Shown: positions 33,993 through 46,811, counted from the first letter of the stretch. The stretch is DNA of 64,000 bases from Megalobrama amblycephala (GCF_018812025.1 NC_063061.1:38644044-38708043); one strand, 5' to 3'. Notes: a model not told the origin generated them from the sequence alone. Translations and numbers: made by a program.

Positions 33993-34345
33993 ATCAGATT
34001 TCAATCAAGTTAAACACTGCAGAACTGCACAAATGCTTAAATGTCAAGTCACATTTTTTTGTGTTTTCTGCGAATGAACTGATCATTTAACACTGGCTCA
34101 TTACATGCTTTAATATTTAAAAGATTAATTATGCATATTAATTTCATAGTGCACAATGGGCCTGTAAAATATACTAGCAAACACTAAAATTGTAGTAAAT
34201 TGTTTTAAGGCTTTAATTCGTTTTGAAACACACTTTTAAATTTAGGCGTCTAAAAAAAGAAACAAAACTTATAGAAGTAACTCTCTAATTTTAAGTTCTA
34301 CACAAAGTGCCCCAGATCTTCTCCTTTTCACGTTAGGGTGAGTCT

Positions 34346-34357
34346 AAATCGATCAAT
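34346..34357. promoter_or_regulatory. Candidate Onecut binding site
   Basis: AAATCGATCAAT, combining the ATCGAT core bound by CUT-homeodomain proteins with an ATCAAT half. About 1.0 kb upstream of the onecut2 start; possible autoregulation. Confidence 0.35.
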
Positions 34358-34784
34358 CCAACTTGTTCTCCGCGCATTCTGCTCTGATCCGGCTTGAAGT
34401 GATTCAGAAGTAACAGATTTCTCGAATGCCGGTTGCTATTTTGTTTGGAGGATGCGCAGATGTTGCTTTTGTTTAAAGCGACTGTAATTAAGGATGAGCG
34501 ACAGAAGTCTGAAAAGCGTGACCTATTTTTCTTTTGATCAGCTGTCAGAGGAGGAGCAGGAGGTGCAGGGGGCCCAGTGTCCTCCACGAGGCTTTTCAGC
34601 TGCCACAAATTGGAGGAAAAGTGGTTGTACCTGCCGCGCGACTGGAGCGAATTCAGCGCCGGACACAGAAGAGTTTGATTCCTGCTCTGATGTTCTCCGA
34701 GAGCTTTTGTGCTGCTCTGCTTTGGCACACTCCAACATAATGCGAAGAATCACTGACTGAAAAAGGCCCTTATTCATGTCAAAG

Positions 34785-34794
34785 AAAATCGATA
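34785..34794. promoter_or_regulatory. Candidate Onecut binding site, near-consensus
   Basis: AAAATCGATA matches the long Onecut family consensus. It is 1.45 kb upstream of the start, immediately before a GA/CA microsatellite. Confidence 0.4.
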
Positions 34795-34798
34795 TCTG

Positions 34799-34802
<4 letters not shown>

Positions 34803-34888
<86 letters not shown>
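34803..34888. repeat. (GA)n(CA)n compound microsatellite
   Basis: About 23 AG units followed by about 18 CA units. Confidence 0.97.
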
Positions 34889-35099
34889 AGATTCAACGTG
34901 GACGTTGTTTTCTTTTTAAATGCATATAAACCTCTAAACTCACTTTATGCAGCTTTAAATGAGAACAAAACAATCGTATAAAGTAGCACTTTTAATGATA
35001 CTATCAGGAAGATCGAGTTCCATTTAGAATCTTTTTAAATTTTACAACGTTCTTTATTCCTTTTAGGCTCCTGCTTTTTTAGAACCTAAAAAAGAATTG

Positions 35100-35960
35100 T
35101 TGGTTTAACTTTAAAAAAGTAAGTTACCTGGTTCCCTTAAAATGTTGAGTTCATTGAAATTAAAATTTTGAGTTCATACAATGAAGGTGATTGATTTAAT
35201 CAACAGAAACTCAAAATATCATGTTATCTGAAGCTGATTAAGAAAAAATGTTGTGATAACAAATCATGCACTTGTTTTAACTAAATTTACACAAGATTTA
35301 ACTTTAAACATGAAAACAGAAAATAATGTGCATTGACAAAGTTAAGTTATATGTTAAAATACTTTATAAATTATAAAAAGGTGTTTTGAGACACTTTGAG
35401 TTTGATTAATGATGAAGAAAATGGAGCAAAAGTATTTTTACATGGGTAAAAATTTATAATAAACACATTTTGAGTTCTGTTAACTGGCCTATTTTAATTG
35501 CTTTTCAACATAAAACAGGTAAAAGTCCAAAATTAAAACAAGAAATCAATAAAGATAATCTGGTGCTATTTAAACCCATTTAAAATGCAAAGCAATTTTT
35601 GGTTTCTGTGCATCTGATTGCAATATCACACTCTTTTTATTTATAAAGCACATTTCATACACAAAGTGCTTTACGTAAAAAGGAAACAAATACATAAGAA
35701 TAAAAATGGAAAGCAGAGAATGCCCCTATCAGCTGATCTGATCAATCACACAATAAAACTGTGATTTATAATGAAAGGCTTTTGCGCTCTAGATGTTGAT
35801 CAGTGATGAGATGAACTCATCTGAATGGATTAGTGTGTAAACGAAACACACTTGAGTTTGTGATCATCCTGCAGAAGCTGTAGAGGCCCGAGTAACTCTT
35901 CGATTGGGCTTTTTTCGCCCGTCTTTCCTCATGTCTGTCTCTCTCCGGCCATCTGCTGTG
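35100..35960. other. Upstream intergenic DNA, no gene seen
   Basis: AT-rich; 35040-35100 shows a fragment of the GGTTCTTTA-type repeat seen at 54190 and 56920. No coding sequence. Confidence 0.4.
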
Positions 35961-35973
35961 TCAGTGCAGCACT

Positions 35974-35989
35974 ATTGATCAGAATCAAT
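35974..35989. promoter_or_regulatory. Inverted pair of ATTGAT (Onecut/HNF6-type) half sites
   Basis: ATTGATCAGAATCAAT: two ATTGAT cores head to head, 4 bp apart, 2.65 kb upstream of the onecut2 start at the edge of a CpG-rich block. Confidence 0.3.
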
Positions 35990-36230
35990 GCGCCTCGGAC
36001 CCCATGATGACGGTGATGTGCCGTTAGTGGCCGTCAGTTCGCGCCCTGCGCTGCATCTGCTCGAGTGACCCGGCGGGCTCTGGGAGTGGACAGTGTCCGG
36101 CAGCTCTCGGTAAGTCTCGGACTTTCCTCTGGCACGTTAAACGCGCTCGTGCAGTCATACGCGGACGTTTTTATACAAACCTGCGCTTCGCCTTACAGGA
36201 GGGGCGAGAAACATCCGTGCGCGTGCAGGA
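35990..36230 (+). promoter_or_regulatory. CpG-rich block with a strong splice donor on the plus strand
   Basis: Local CpG-rich sequence ends in CTCTCG/GTAAGT (donor at 36110), a near-perfect 5' splice site on the strand opposite onecut2. It could be the first exon of a divergent non-coding transcript. No acceptor or second exon was identified. Confidence 0.2.
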
Positions 36231-37294
36231 GATCCGTCTGAATTAGTGTCGAGATGAACATTTCAAGCAGCGTTTAATATTTTTATTGCGATTTGCACTC
36301 TTTAATAAATGCTGTTCAATGATTCTTTGGGTTTTGCGAGCATAAAATGTCTGTTGTGATTCTCGGTGATTTCTGCATATTTAAAATATCATTTACTTGA
36401 ATGCACACGTTACAGAAACACTTCTTGAATGATAAATGAGATTGTTTGAGGCATGTTGATGTCATTATGATGGCTGAAAACATCATCTCTGTCGCTCTGT
36501 GAATTTTGTGACATAAAATATTAATTTTTATTATTATTAATAATAATAATAACTGTGCCTTTTTGTCATGCAAAATAAAATTATATAAAAAAAAAAAATT
36601 ATGACTTTATTTGAGTATTATTTAGCCTTTTATTTGAAATGCAGCATCTCAGGAGATCTGTCTAAACAAAAAAACACTTTTTATAAGCTGAAACTAGAGA
36701 TCTGAAAGTCCTGTGGTGGTTTACACGTCACGAGACTTTCAGAAAACATGTTCACACACACATGCGCGCGCGCGCGGCTTCAATCGGTGCATGCTTTTTT
36801 ATTATTCAAATTTCATATGCGTGTAAATCTGAATCAATCTAACATGAGAATAATGTGCATATATGATGAGAGATTGGTGTTCAGAATACGGCCTTAATTC
36901 AGTGTTCACTGTTGTATTTAACAGCATGAATCAGACTGAATTAAAACTCTCTTTTATCATAGACATATAATAATAATTTATTCCTGATTTTACGACTTCA
37001 AATTATGTATCGGATTGGAGGTTTGAGCATTTTTTTCTGTTGTGAGTGTGACTGAAACTTGCATTATTTTAAAGACTTAATTCTGAGCTTATAGAAAAAA
37101 GGTTTAAAACTCAACACGAGGTTAATATCCGATTCTGACCTAATATTATTTTTTGTCCGTGCTTCCTTAAAGAATATGATGTTCACACGACATGAGAATT
37201 TTAAGCCACGTGATTAAATAATGTCTAATATTCTTTTATACGCCTTTTACATGTGATTTTTTGTCGGATTTTTAGGATATATATGAGTGAAAGG

Positions 37295-37295
<1 letters not shown>
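36230..37295. other. Intergenic DNA, nothing recognised
   Basis: AT-rich, with a short CG-alternating run (ATGCGCGCGCGCG near 36762). No gene. Confidence 0.4.
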
Positions 37296-37296
<1 letters not shown>

Positions 37297-37357
<61 letters not shown>

Positions 37358-37364
37358 TATATAG

Positions 37365-37423
<59 letters not shown>

Positions 37424-37433
37424 TGTGTGTGTG
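37297..37433. repeat. (AT)n/(GT)n microsatellite cluster
   Basis: Two long AT tracts separated by AGTTATATATAGTTTTA, then GT. Confidence 0.95.
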
Positions 37434-37959
37434 TGATGGTGCAGAGAGGGTTTGTGTCTCTCTGATGATGATATTGATTGTTTTGAGTGTTCAGGGTTAA
37501 TTAATAACTGCTCTTGGTTTGCATGTGTGAGCAGTTTAACATGGAAGTGCTTTAATGATCGTTCTTCCTCTAGAAAAATACCTCCACATTTCTAAGATAA
37601 CGTCTGTGTTGCATTATTCCACATGATATCTTCATCGTGTCTAAGTCTCTATTGCTGAAAGGCTGTATTTTGCTTGCTGTGTTTCAGGCTCTGTGACCTT
37701 TAACCCTCGACACTTTCACCTCATGACAGAGAGCAGCAAACACACACGGACAACAGCACTGATTCCTCTATAAGAGTTAATAAAGAGAATAGGATATGTG
37801 TGTAACGTACTAATACACTAATGAATGCAAAAAAATTATAATCGGAGCTTTTGATGATTTCTATGATTTCAGAATAACATTTACTTAAAAAAGAGAAAAT
37901 TTACAGCTATTATACAACATTATAAAATCTTGCTGTAATTAATATGACATGAAAAACGA

Positions 37960-38190
37960 GGTTTCATTCGTTGACTATAAGTTAACATGAACAATACTTC
38001 TGAATCTTTTATTATTATTGATGTTAATTTCAACATTTACTTGCATCTGTTCATATTAATGGAGCTGATCTAGCATGAACAAACAATGAACAGTTGTGTT
38101 TTTATTAACTAATAAAGATGAATAAATACTGTAACAAATGTATTGCTCATTGAGTTAATGCTTTAACGGATCCTTATTGTAAAGTATTAC
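37960..38190. repeat. Interspersed repeat, TTAACATGAACAATACTTC type
   Basis: Same family as 22540, 39020 and 44655. Confidence 0.55.
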
Positions 38191-38520
38191 TGAAAAAATA
38201 TATATTTGACAAACAACAACAACAACAAAAAACTATGCATTCAAATTTCAAATTGCATCTAATGGTAACATCTAAATGAACTGGTCAAAATGCATACATA
38301 CATAAATACATTTATGCCAACAAAACTCATTTTTATGGGTTAAATCGGGTAGAAATGGCTTTATACGCTCGCAATTACAGGTTATCTCTTCTTACAGTGT
38401 AGTTAAAATGTTTAATAATTTAAAATGCTTAAAATGCTGAATAAATCTGAAATAAAGTCACTGTTTTACTGAAATTAATTGTCCTCGTATAACTGGCATT
38501 ATACACATTTGTGTCCTCAA

Positions 38521-38522
<2 letters not shown>

Positions 38523-38616
<94 letters not shown>
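38523..38616. repeat. (CA)n microsatellite
   Basis: About 46 CA units. Confidence 0.97.
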
Positions 38617-38617
<1 letters not shown>

Positions 38618-39019
38618 GTCTGTCCTATTCTTATGCTTTTTTGACACTGCAGGAATACGGAGCACTTTTCCCTGATCTCTCAGCTGTGTGTGTGTGTGTG
38701 TGTGTATTGATTATCTGAAGCTGGTTTGCATTTCTGTCTTTTGCCCAGAACCACAGAAACTCTTCTGTACAGTCATATTCATGTCATCAGATAATGTGAG
38801 GTGACAAACTCAATCATATTCATTCACTAACTCATCTCAGAGCATAAATAAAATTATTTCTAACAAACAAAAAACTTTTAACTGTTCATTACATCCAGCA
38901 GATTGTTGTTATTCAGATTTCTTCACTTTAAGAACAGATAAATGCAAAATTATTTCCATTGCTTTTATCTTACAGTATATTTATTAAACAATTATTATTA
39001 TCAAAAACAATATTATAGG

Positions 39020-39285
39020 GTAACATATTGCAATGAGGTCTCATTTGTTGGCATTAATGTATTAATTAATTAATTAATTAAGTGTATATAGATAGATAGA
39101 TATTTAGTGTTTATTGTTTGTTCATGTTAGTTCACAGTGCATTAACTAATGTTAACAACTTTTTATTTTAATCATGTATTATTAAATGTTGAAATTAGCA
39201 TTAACTAAGACTAATAAATGCTGTATAGTTTATTGTTAGTTCATGTTAAATAATGTGAACAAATGAACCTTATAAAGTGTTATCA
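39020..39285. repeat. Interspersed repeat, same family as 37960
   Basis: Recognised by GTTAGTTCACAGTGCATTAAC and TAATAAATGCTGTA words; (TTAA)n and GATA tracts inside. Confidence 0.5.
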
Positions 39286-39852
39286 GCATCAGTATTAATT
39301 TATGGAGACTTCTCAAAAACATCATTAATCATAGAAGAAGAAAATGAGCAGAAATCTTCGAGAACAGAGAAAGGAAAGGGTTCAGTTTGCTGCTTTTCCC
39401 TTTTTTCTCCCCAAATTGATTTTCTATGAATCGAGAAGCACAAAACAGCTGAAATGTGCAAATGAAATGATACTAAACAAACCCTCGACTTTAACACTTC
39501 GACAAACTGTGGACTGTGTGCTACTCTAAAATTATTTCTATACAACATTAAAATGACTTTCATTAGATATCCAAGTGAATTCACAAATATTAAATCATAT
39601 TTTTATTTAGAAAAATGACAAATTTTGATAATTCACCACAGTAAATTTTAAGTCATCTATAGCTAGAACTACAATTCTATTTTTTTTTTAAATCAAAATT
39701 AGAAATATCTTTCAAAAACGTCAATAAGTTGTACATGGAAATGAAAGATATTTCTCTGTTTCTGCAAACAGCAAGCGAACGATCTAAAGAGACAAAGCCG
39801 AGGGGCTGTTACATCATTCTGTTTACACTTTGACCCCGCTTTTTAGGCTCAA

Positions 39853-39865
39853 AGGTCAGAGGTCA
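39853..39865. promoter_or_regulatory. Perfect DR1 nuclear-receptor element
   Basis: AGGTCA-G-AGGTCA, a direct repeat with one-base spacer, within AAAGGTCAGAGGTCAAAG. DR1 is bound by HNF4, COUP-TF and RXR/PPAR. It lies 6.5 kb upstream of onecut2 and outside recognised repeats. HNF4 and Onecut factors regulate each other in liver, which makes this a reasonable candidate. Confidence 0.4.
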
Positions 39866-40569
39866 AAGAAGACACGAGAGCCGAACGCAGCCAGCGGCCT
39901 GAACACACTCCACGTCTATTTATTTCACATAAAACAAACTAAATTGAACACAAACAATATATGCTGTATGTTGCTGTATTTTAACGGCAAAGCAATTTCA
40001 TGCATGCATTACGAGTATAAAGAAGAAGGTGATCAATGTTTTCTCTTCCTCTGCACATGGATTATCAATAACATTTCACTTGTGTTGTTGTTTTTGATTG
40101 ACGTTTTGTGTTTTAAATCATGTTCAGAAGGACCTTTAAAGGAATTTTCCTCTTAAACATGCTCTTTAATGGTGAAGTATCGAACCGTCGTCAGAGATCT
40201 CGCCGTATAACCCTGATTTATGACAACTGTAAACAAAACACAGCCAAAAATTATTGCTTGAGGAATATTTCTGATGGCCATTAGACTGTCAATCGAAGCG
40301 TCCACAGATAAATCTATTTTACATGCCGGACACTGTACAACAGAATATTGGTTGTGATTTTTTAAAAATTAGTCATAATAACATGTGACACAACTTTGAT
40401 TGCTGAAACTGAAGTTTATTCTCTGAAACAATCATCATCATCATCATCATCATGAAAACATCGACAGGAGCTTAGTTCTGCGTTTACAATCGATTCCACA
40501 TTTGAAAGAATAAGAAAATAACACTTCACACACACTCACTATTTGCTTCTCTACCATGAATTTGTTTCG

Positions 40570-41151
40570 CTTAAAGCTTAAAGTGTCCCTGTTATGCTTT
40601 TTCGAAATTACCTTGAATATTAAAGGTCTGCATATGATATATAAATACTGTCTCCTAAAAGAAAGAATCAATTCTGAACGTCGTCAGTAATTCAGTCTCT
40701 CTTCCTGCTGAACATATGTAGATTTGTAACTAATTTGCTTAATCCCAGCCTATGGTTTCCATTGGCTGAACAGCGTCTCTTTGCCCCGCCCTCAAACACT
40801 GTAGTTGTATCTGAGACTGGAAGAGTTTGGTTCGTGTTGTTCATGTCGAGAAGACGCTGTTTTCAACTTAGATGAGATTGATACGGTGAAACTGTTACTG
40901 TTTGTATCACTGTGAATCAAGAGCTGAGATTCAGATATGATAATGAGCATTTGGTTTCTGACCAATCACAACAGACTGGGCCATCTGACCAATCAGAGCA
41001 GAGCTGGCTCTCAGAGAGGCGGGGCTTAGAGAGACTGAATCTTTGATCGAACCGTTTCAGACACTGTGAGAAAAGAGTGGATATTATGAGAAATTAGTGA
41101 ACCTTTAAAAAATTAGGAATCTTAAAAATAGCATAATAGGAGCACTTTAAA
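40570..41151. mobile_element. MITE-like element, TIR TTAAAGTG...CCTATTATGC
   Basis: The left end CTTAAAGTGTCCCTGTTATG and right end CATAATAGGAGCACTTTAAA are inverted. The interior has CCAAT and GGGGCGGGGC-like boxes (CAATCACAACAGACTGGGCC, GAGGCGGGGCTTAGAGAG). It resembles the promoter-like repeats at 21066 and 55553. Confidence 0.65.
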
Positions 41152-41514
41152 TTTCTCTCGTGAAAGTCAAGATCTGGTGCCAGAAACACATCAGAAACTC
41201 AGTGGAGCATCTTACAATCGAAACACATTCAGAACATGGAAACAAAGACAGGTACAATCAAAAGAAGTCGGTATTATCAAAATAACAAACTGCATTAAAC
41301 ATTCAAAAGGAGTCCAGAATGATTCTCTGGCAGTCTCGGGTTCGTCTGAAAAGAGGAATGATATACAGCCGCACAACAGATGACGTCTGTGTACAGTATG
41401 AAAGGGCAATGAAAAGATTCCCAGCGAAGTCTAAAGTGTCTAAAACAGACTTTCTAAAACTATACATCAACATCAAATCATCAATGAAGAAATAAACACG
41501 GCAGCAGGTTGTTT

Positions 41515-42060
41515 TTCTGATATTGTTACTCTCTCTTTCTCACATAGGCTGGATTTATTTGAACATAAATACAGTAAAACAATAATATTTTTACAAAAAT
41601 AACTGTATTCTGTTTGAATATATTTTAAAATGCAATTTATTCCTGAATTAGAAGTCTCTTCTGTTCGCAAGGCTGCATTTATTTGATCAAAAATACAGTA
41701 AAAATAGTGAAATATTTTTACAGTGTAAAATAGCTGTTTTCTATGTGAATATATAGTAAAGTGTAATTTATGTCCAGTGATCAAAGCTGAATTTTCAGCA
41801 TCATTACTCCAGTCTTCAGTGTCACATGATCCTTCAGAAACCATGATGATTTGATGCTCAAGAAACATTTATGATTATTATCAATGTTTAAAACAGTCAT
41901 ATTTTTGTGGAAACTGTCATGCATTTTATTTTTCAGGATTCTTTGATGAATAGAAAGTTTACTGTCACCTTTGATCAAATTTAATGCGTCTTTGATGAAT
42001 AAAAGTATTATTATTAATAATATTTTTTAACTCTTACTGACCCCAAACCTTTTAAATAGT
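41515..42060. repeat. Cyprinid-type interspersed repeat (CATCATTACTCCAGTCTTCA)
   Basis: Contains CAGCATCATTACTCCAGTC, GTGTCACATGATCCTTCAG and GAAACATTTATGATTATTAT. Two partial sub-copies are in tandem (41535 and 41665). It recurs in reverse at 48165-48540 and at 63105-63430. Confidence 0.75.
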
Positions 42061-42944
42061 ATAGTGTACAGTAAACAATGGCAGGTTCTCACCTTTTAGA
42101 TTCTGGATCAGAAAAACAACCCAAGATATCAAAACATATTGTAATATTCGTGTAAACAGTAGCCTAACATCACAATTAAGTTTGGATATGAACACTTTTG
42201 CATTATGGAAGCGGCAAATGTTTTGCTTTTGCATGTTTTTAAAATAAATTTCACAAACAAAGCTAAAACTTACATTGGAAAAACGTTCTCGAGACTTTCA
42301 GATGTCAGCTGACAGACTTTTGCGTGGAAAGTTCTTTGGTCAATGTTGATTTGACACTTCTCTATGTTTATGCATACATGAAAAAGAAATGACTCAAGAA
42401 CATTTCTGTCAGTGTTAAACAGACACATAAGCAAGACAGATTAATCAAACTGACAACCGGGTCCGGTTTTTAGACGCTCAGCGTTTTGCAAATGGATCTT
42501 CAGTAATATGATCAGGGATTGGAACGTATCCACTGTCTCAGCCAATCACGTCGCCTGTTAATCATCTCAGCCAATCAATTTGTTTGTTAATCCGCTTGGT
42601 CATGCAAAAACAAATTTGCATGTCTTGGTTGATGGACCGATCACCGTCAGACTAAATAACCAACATATTCAGCCAATATAAAGTAGAATTTATGCTGGAT
42701 AACTGCAATGCAATAAAACACCATTAAATGAATCATACAAATAATGATTATAAACTGATGGAAGCTTCATTGTTGGCAATCAATGAAGTTTCATATGAAA
42801 ACAGAAGATGGTTTTGTTCAGGTTACAATCTGTGTCTCTGCTTTCGCTTCAGCTTTATGACGTCTTACAGAAACTGTAGCATAATCTATAGTGTTTATAT
42901 ATTATCATCTATATAATGACTGTATTTAAAAAAAGGAATAAATG
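42060..42944. other. Intergenic DNA, no gene seen
   Basis: No repeat boundary or coding sequence recognised. Confidence 0.4.
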
Positions 42945-42948
42945 TTAA

Positions 42949-43798
42949 AGGATTAGTTCACTTTCAAATTAAATTTTCCTGATAATTTCCCCCCCCCCCC
43001 ATGTCATCCAAGATGTTCATGTCTTTCTTTCTTTAGTTGAAAATAAATTAAGGTGTTTGATGAAAACATTCCAGGATTTTTCTCCATATAGTGGACTTCA
43101 ATGGGCACCAAACAGTTGAAGGTCCAAATTACAGTTTCAGTGCAGCTTCAAAGAGCTTTAAACGATACCAGATGAGGAATAAGAGTCTTATCTAGAGAAA
43201 CCATTGGTCATTATCTAAAAAAATTAAAAATTATATACATTTTAACCATAAATGCTCATCTTGAACTAGCTCTCTTCTTCTTCTCTATAAGAATTCCAGC
43301 ACTGTAGACACTGCTAAGTGTATTACTGCCCTCCACAGGTCAAAGTTTGAACTAAATTGTCATAGACAATATGCTAGTGCAAGTATATAACAATTAGTTC
43401 AAACTTTGACCTGTGGAGGGCAGTAATACACTTAGTAGTATCTACACTGCCGGAATTCTAATAGAGAAGAAGAAGAGAGCTAGTTCAAGATGCGCATTTA
43501 TGGTTAAAATGTATATAATTTTTTAATTTTTTAGATAATGACTGATGGTTTCTCTAGATAAGACTCTTATTCCTCGTCTGGTATTGTTTAAAGCTCTTTG
43601 AAGCTGCACTGAAACTGCAATTTGGACCTTCAACTGTTTGGTGCCCATTGAAGTCCACTATATGGAGAATAATCCTGGAATGTTTTCATCAAAAACCTCC
43701 ATTTCTTTTCGACTGAAGAAAGAAAGACATGAACATCTTGGATGGCATGGGGGTGAGTAAATTATCAGGAAATTTTCATTTGAAGGTGGACTAATCCT
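42949..43798. mobile_element. Long fold-back element, copy 1, flanked by TTAA
   Basis: AGGATTAG...CTAATCCT ends with TTAA on each side (42945-42948 and 43799-43802). The arms are near-perfect inverted repeats of about 410 bp around a loop of about 32 bp (43359-43391). An RNA across it would form a very long hairpin. TTAA target duplication is typical of piggyBac-type transposition. No coding capacity. Confidence 0.85.
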
Positions 43799-43857
43799 TT
43801 AAAGAAGACACGACACATCAAACTGGCCTGGGTTTCCACATGCACATTATGACTTCA

Positions 43858-43860
<3 letters not shown>

Positions 43861-43892
<32 letters not shown>
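43861..43892. repeat. (CA)n microsatellite
   Basis: About 16 CA units. Confidence 0.95.
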
Positions 43893-43897
<5 letters not shown>

Positions 43898-44224
43898 AAT
43901 AATCGTGTTAATAACACATACACATTCATAAACATAGAATCAATCACAAATAAAATGACATGATTCATAACCTCTATATTTCTGAAGTATATGCAAAGTA
44001 AACATTGATATTTCTGCAGAACTCTGACAGCTCACGAGCCAATCAGAGCCTCTCGCAGAATGGGAATGCACCGCCCACTGGAGCAATCTGATTGATTGAC
44101 ACAGGTCACGTCCAATTAAAATACTTCGGTTAGACTTTACTGTGTCTATATAATAATTCAGAAACATAACCTAGTAGACCAGCCTTAACCTGGCATGCAG
44201 AAAATACGCATAGTGTTTTGATTT

Positions 44225-44316
44225 TATGGAAGCTTGTTTCCACAACGGAATAAAAAAAAAAAAAATCTTGCAATTCTGACTTTTATTTTATTCCATTGTG
44301 GAAATCAGCTTCCATA
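44225..44316. mobile_element. Short fold-back repeat, TATGGAAGCTTGTTTCCAC
   Basis: The left end TATGGAAGCTTGTTTCCACA is answered by TGTGGAAATCAGCTTCCATA. The inner part reads GCAATTCTGACTTTTATTTT. The same end (GAAACAAGCTTCCATA) closes the minisatellite at 49535-51816, and a half copy is at 60545. Confidence 0.75.
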
Positions 44317-44654
44317 CTTTTGTCCTCTGTGACTATATACAAAACTAGATTCCTCTGAAGAAAATCTGAGTGGTGTTTGCCCCTGCAAAAGTCGCCGTTG
44401 TGGGTCGTTGCCAGGGTGTTACTAAGCGGTTGCTAGGGTGTTGTTGTTGGTTGCTAGGTGGTGGCGTACTTGAGTTCGGCTCATCTTCTGCTCTGTAGAT
44501 ATATATACTCAAAGAAAACCTTTGTAGGGATATTAAACAAAAGCATTTCTTTGATGTGCATTATATTTAGTAATATTTGCATTATAGTGTGGTTATATTG
44601 TAACATGATGCTTTTTGATAAATTTAATTAATAAAAGCTTTGAGCAGAGAGAAC

Positions 44655-44885
44655 TTTCCGGTAACACTTTACAATAATGTTCCACTGGTTAACATTAGTT
44701 AACATGAACTAACTATGAACAATACTTCTGCTGCATTTATTATTAATCTTAGTTAATGTTACTTTCAAAATTTACCAATACATTATTGAAATCAAAAGTT
44801 GTAACATTAATTAATGCACCATGAACTAACATAAATATGATATTTTTTATTAACTAAGATTAATGGTTAATTAGATGAGTAAAGT
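44655..44885. repeat. Interspersed repeat, TTAACATGAACTAACTATGAAC type
   Basis: Another member of the 22540/37960/39020 family. A partial copy is repeated at 45575-45660 inside the following array. Confidence 0.6.
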
Positions 44886-46440
44886 TTGATGACAAACTTT
44901 GATTTTGGCTTGAGAAAGCCAAGTCTGAAAGTTTAAAATAACTTTGACTTGATTTCACACATTGCTAGCATGTTGTTAACATGATTAGCATGTTGCTAAC
45001 ATGTTTCTAGCATGATTTGCATGTTGCTAACATATTGCTACCACATTGCTAACATGTTTCTAGCATGATTACCAAGTTGTTAGCATTATTAGCATGTTGC
45101 TATCATGATTTAACATGAGGTTAGCATGTTTTGCTAACATGATTCAGAGTGTTTGCTGACATGATTTAACATGTTGTTAGCATGTTTTAACACTCTGCAA
45201 GCATGTTTTAACATGTTAACATGACTAACATGTTTCTAACATGAATAGCATGTTGTTATCATATTGCTAACATGATTTAACACATTGTTAGCATGTTATT
45301 AATATGATTAGCATGTTGCTAGCATGATTTAACCTGAGGTTAGTATGTTGCTAGCATGATTTAAAATGTTTGCTGACATGATTTAACATGTTGCTAACAT
45401 CATTTAATACATTGCTAACTTGAATTGGAAAATTGCTAGCATGAATTAGCACATTGCTAGCATGTTTGCTAGCCAATTGCTAATATGATTAACACATTTT
45501 CAGCATGGATTAACATGTTGCTAGCATCATTAGCATGTTACTAACATGTTTTAATATATCTATATATATTCATGTCTGTTAACATTAATGTACTGTGGAC
45601 TAACATAAATATGATCATTTTTATTAACTAAGATTAATGGTTAACAAAATGAGTAAAGTTTTATGACAAACTTTGATATTGGCTTGAGAAAGCCAGGTCT
45701 GAAAGTTTAAAATAACTGTGACTAGCTTGTTACATGTTGCTAGCATGTTTTAACATGTTGTTAGCATTTTTAACACACTGCTAACGTTTTAACATGTAGT
45801 TAACATGATTACATCACGTTGCTATGTCTCTAGCATGATTAGCATGTTTTGCTATCTTAGTGCTAGCATGATTTAACACACTACTAGCATGTTGTTAACA
45901 TGATTAGCATGTTACTAGTATGTTGCTAACATGATTTAAAATGAGGTTAGCATGTTACTAGCATGATTTAGAATGTTTGCTGACATGACTTAAATTGTTT
46001 AACAAAACAATTTAATATATTGCTAACTTGAATTGGCACATTACTAGCATGTTTCTAGCATTCTTTAGCACATGATTTATCACATTGTTAACATGTTACT
46101 AGCATGATTTAGAATGTTTACTGACAATGTTTAATAAAACAATACATTGCTAACTTGAATTGGCACATTGGTAGCATGATTTAGCACATGATTTAACACA
46201 TTGCTAGCATGTTACTAGCATGATTTAGAATGTTTGCTGACATGATTTAACACGTTTAACAAAACAATTTAATACACTGCTAACTTGAATTGGCACATTC
46301 CTAGCATGTTTCTAGCATGATGCTAGCATGTTTAGCATGTTGCTAGCCTATTGCTAACATGATTAACACATTGCTAGCGTGATTAGCATGTTGCTAGCAT
46401 GATTAGCAAGTTACTTGCATGTTTTAAAATGTTGTCCTAG
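44886..46440. repeat. TAGCATG/CTAACATG tandem array (downstream of st8sia3)
   Basis: About 1.5 kb of irregular units of roughly 20 bp built on TTGCTAGCATG and TTGCTAACATGATT. It is introduced twice (44886-44940 and 45655-45720) by the module CTTTGATATTGGCTTGAGAA then AGCC. The same module and array occur in st8sia3 intron 1 at 54415-55370. Confidence 0.9.
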
Positions 46441-46491
46441 GATAGTCCTTAAGCTTTTCTAGCGATAGCTTAAATACTCTTTAAGTATTAT

Positions 46492-46809
46492 GTTGCGTTC
46501 ACACCAGACGCGAATGAAGCGTTACGCGCGAGTGATTTACATGTTAAGTCAATGCAAAGACGCAATAGACATCCTGCGGCACGAATTGAGCATTTCGGGC
46601 GTTTGATGCGCATAACACGTGATTCACGCGAATCACGCGAAGTGAAAAATCGGAACTTTGGCGAATATTCGTGCCGCGTTAACCAATCAGGAGCTTTCTC
46701 TAGAAGTGACGTGATTACGACGTAGCGAGCGGAGGCAGAAATCCGAAACAACAATGGCGAACAAAATCATTGATTTATTCACGCAAGTCGCATCTAGTGT
46801 GAACGCCCC
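46492..46809. mobile_element. Harbinger-like MITE, TIR GCGTTCACAC
   Basis: The left end GTTGCGTTCACACCAGACGC and right end TAGTGTGAACGCCCC are inverted. The CpG-rich interior (GCGAATGAAGCG, CACGCGAATCACGCG) is typical of fish PIF/Harbinger-type MITEs. It is probably in the distal 3' UTR or flank of st8sia3. Confidence 0.75.
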
Positions 46810-46811
46810 AT

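Noticed and set aside
38429..38718. Cys-Val and Thr-His repeat proteins from CA tracts (also 58018, 63763)
   Set aside because: Pure translations of dinucleotide microsatellites.
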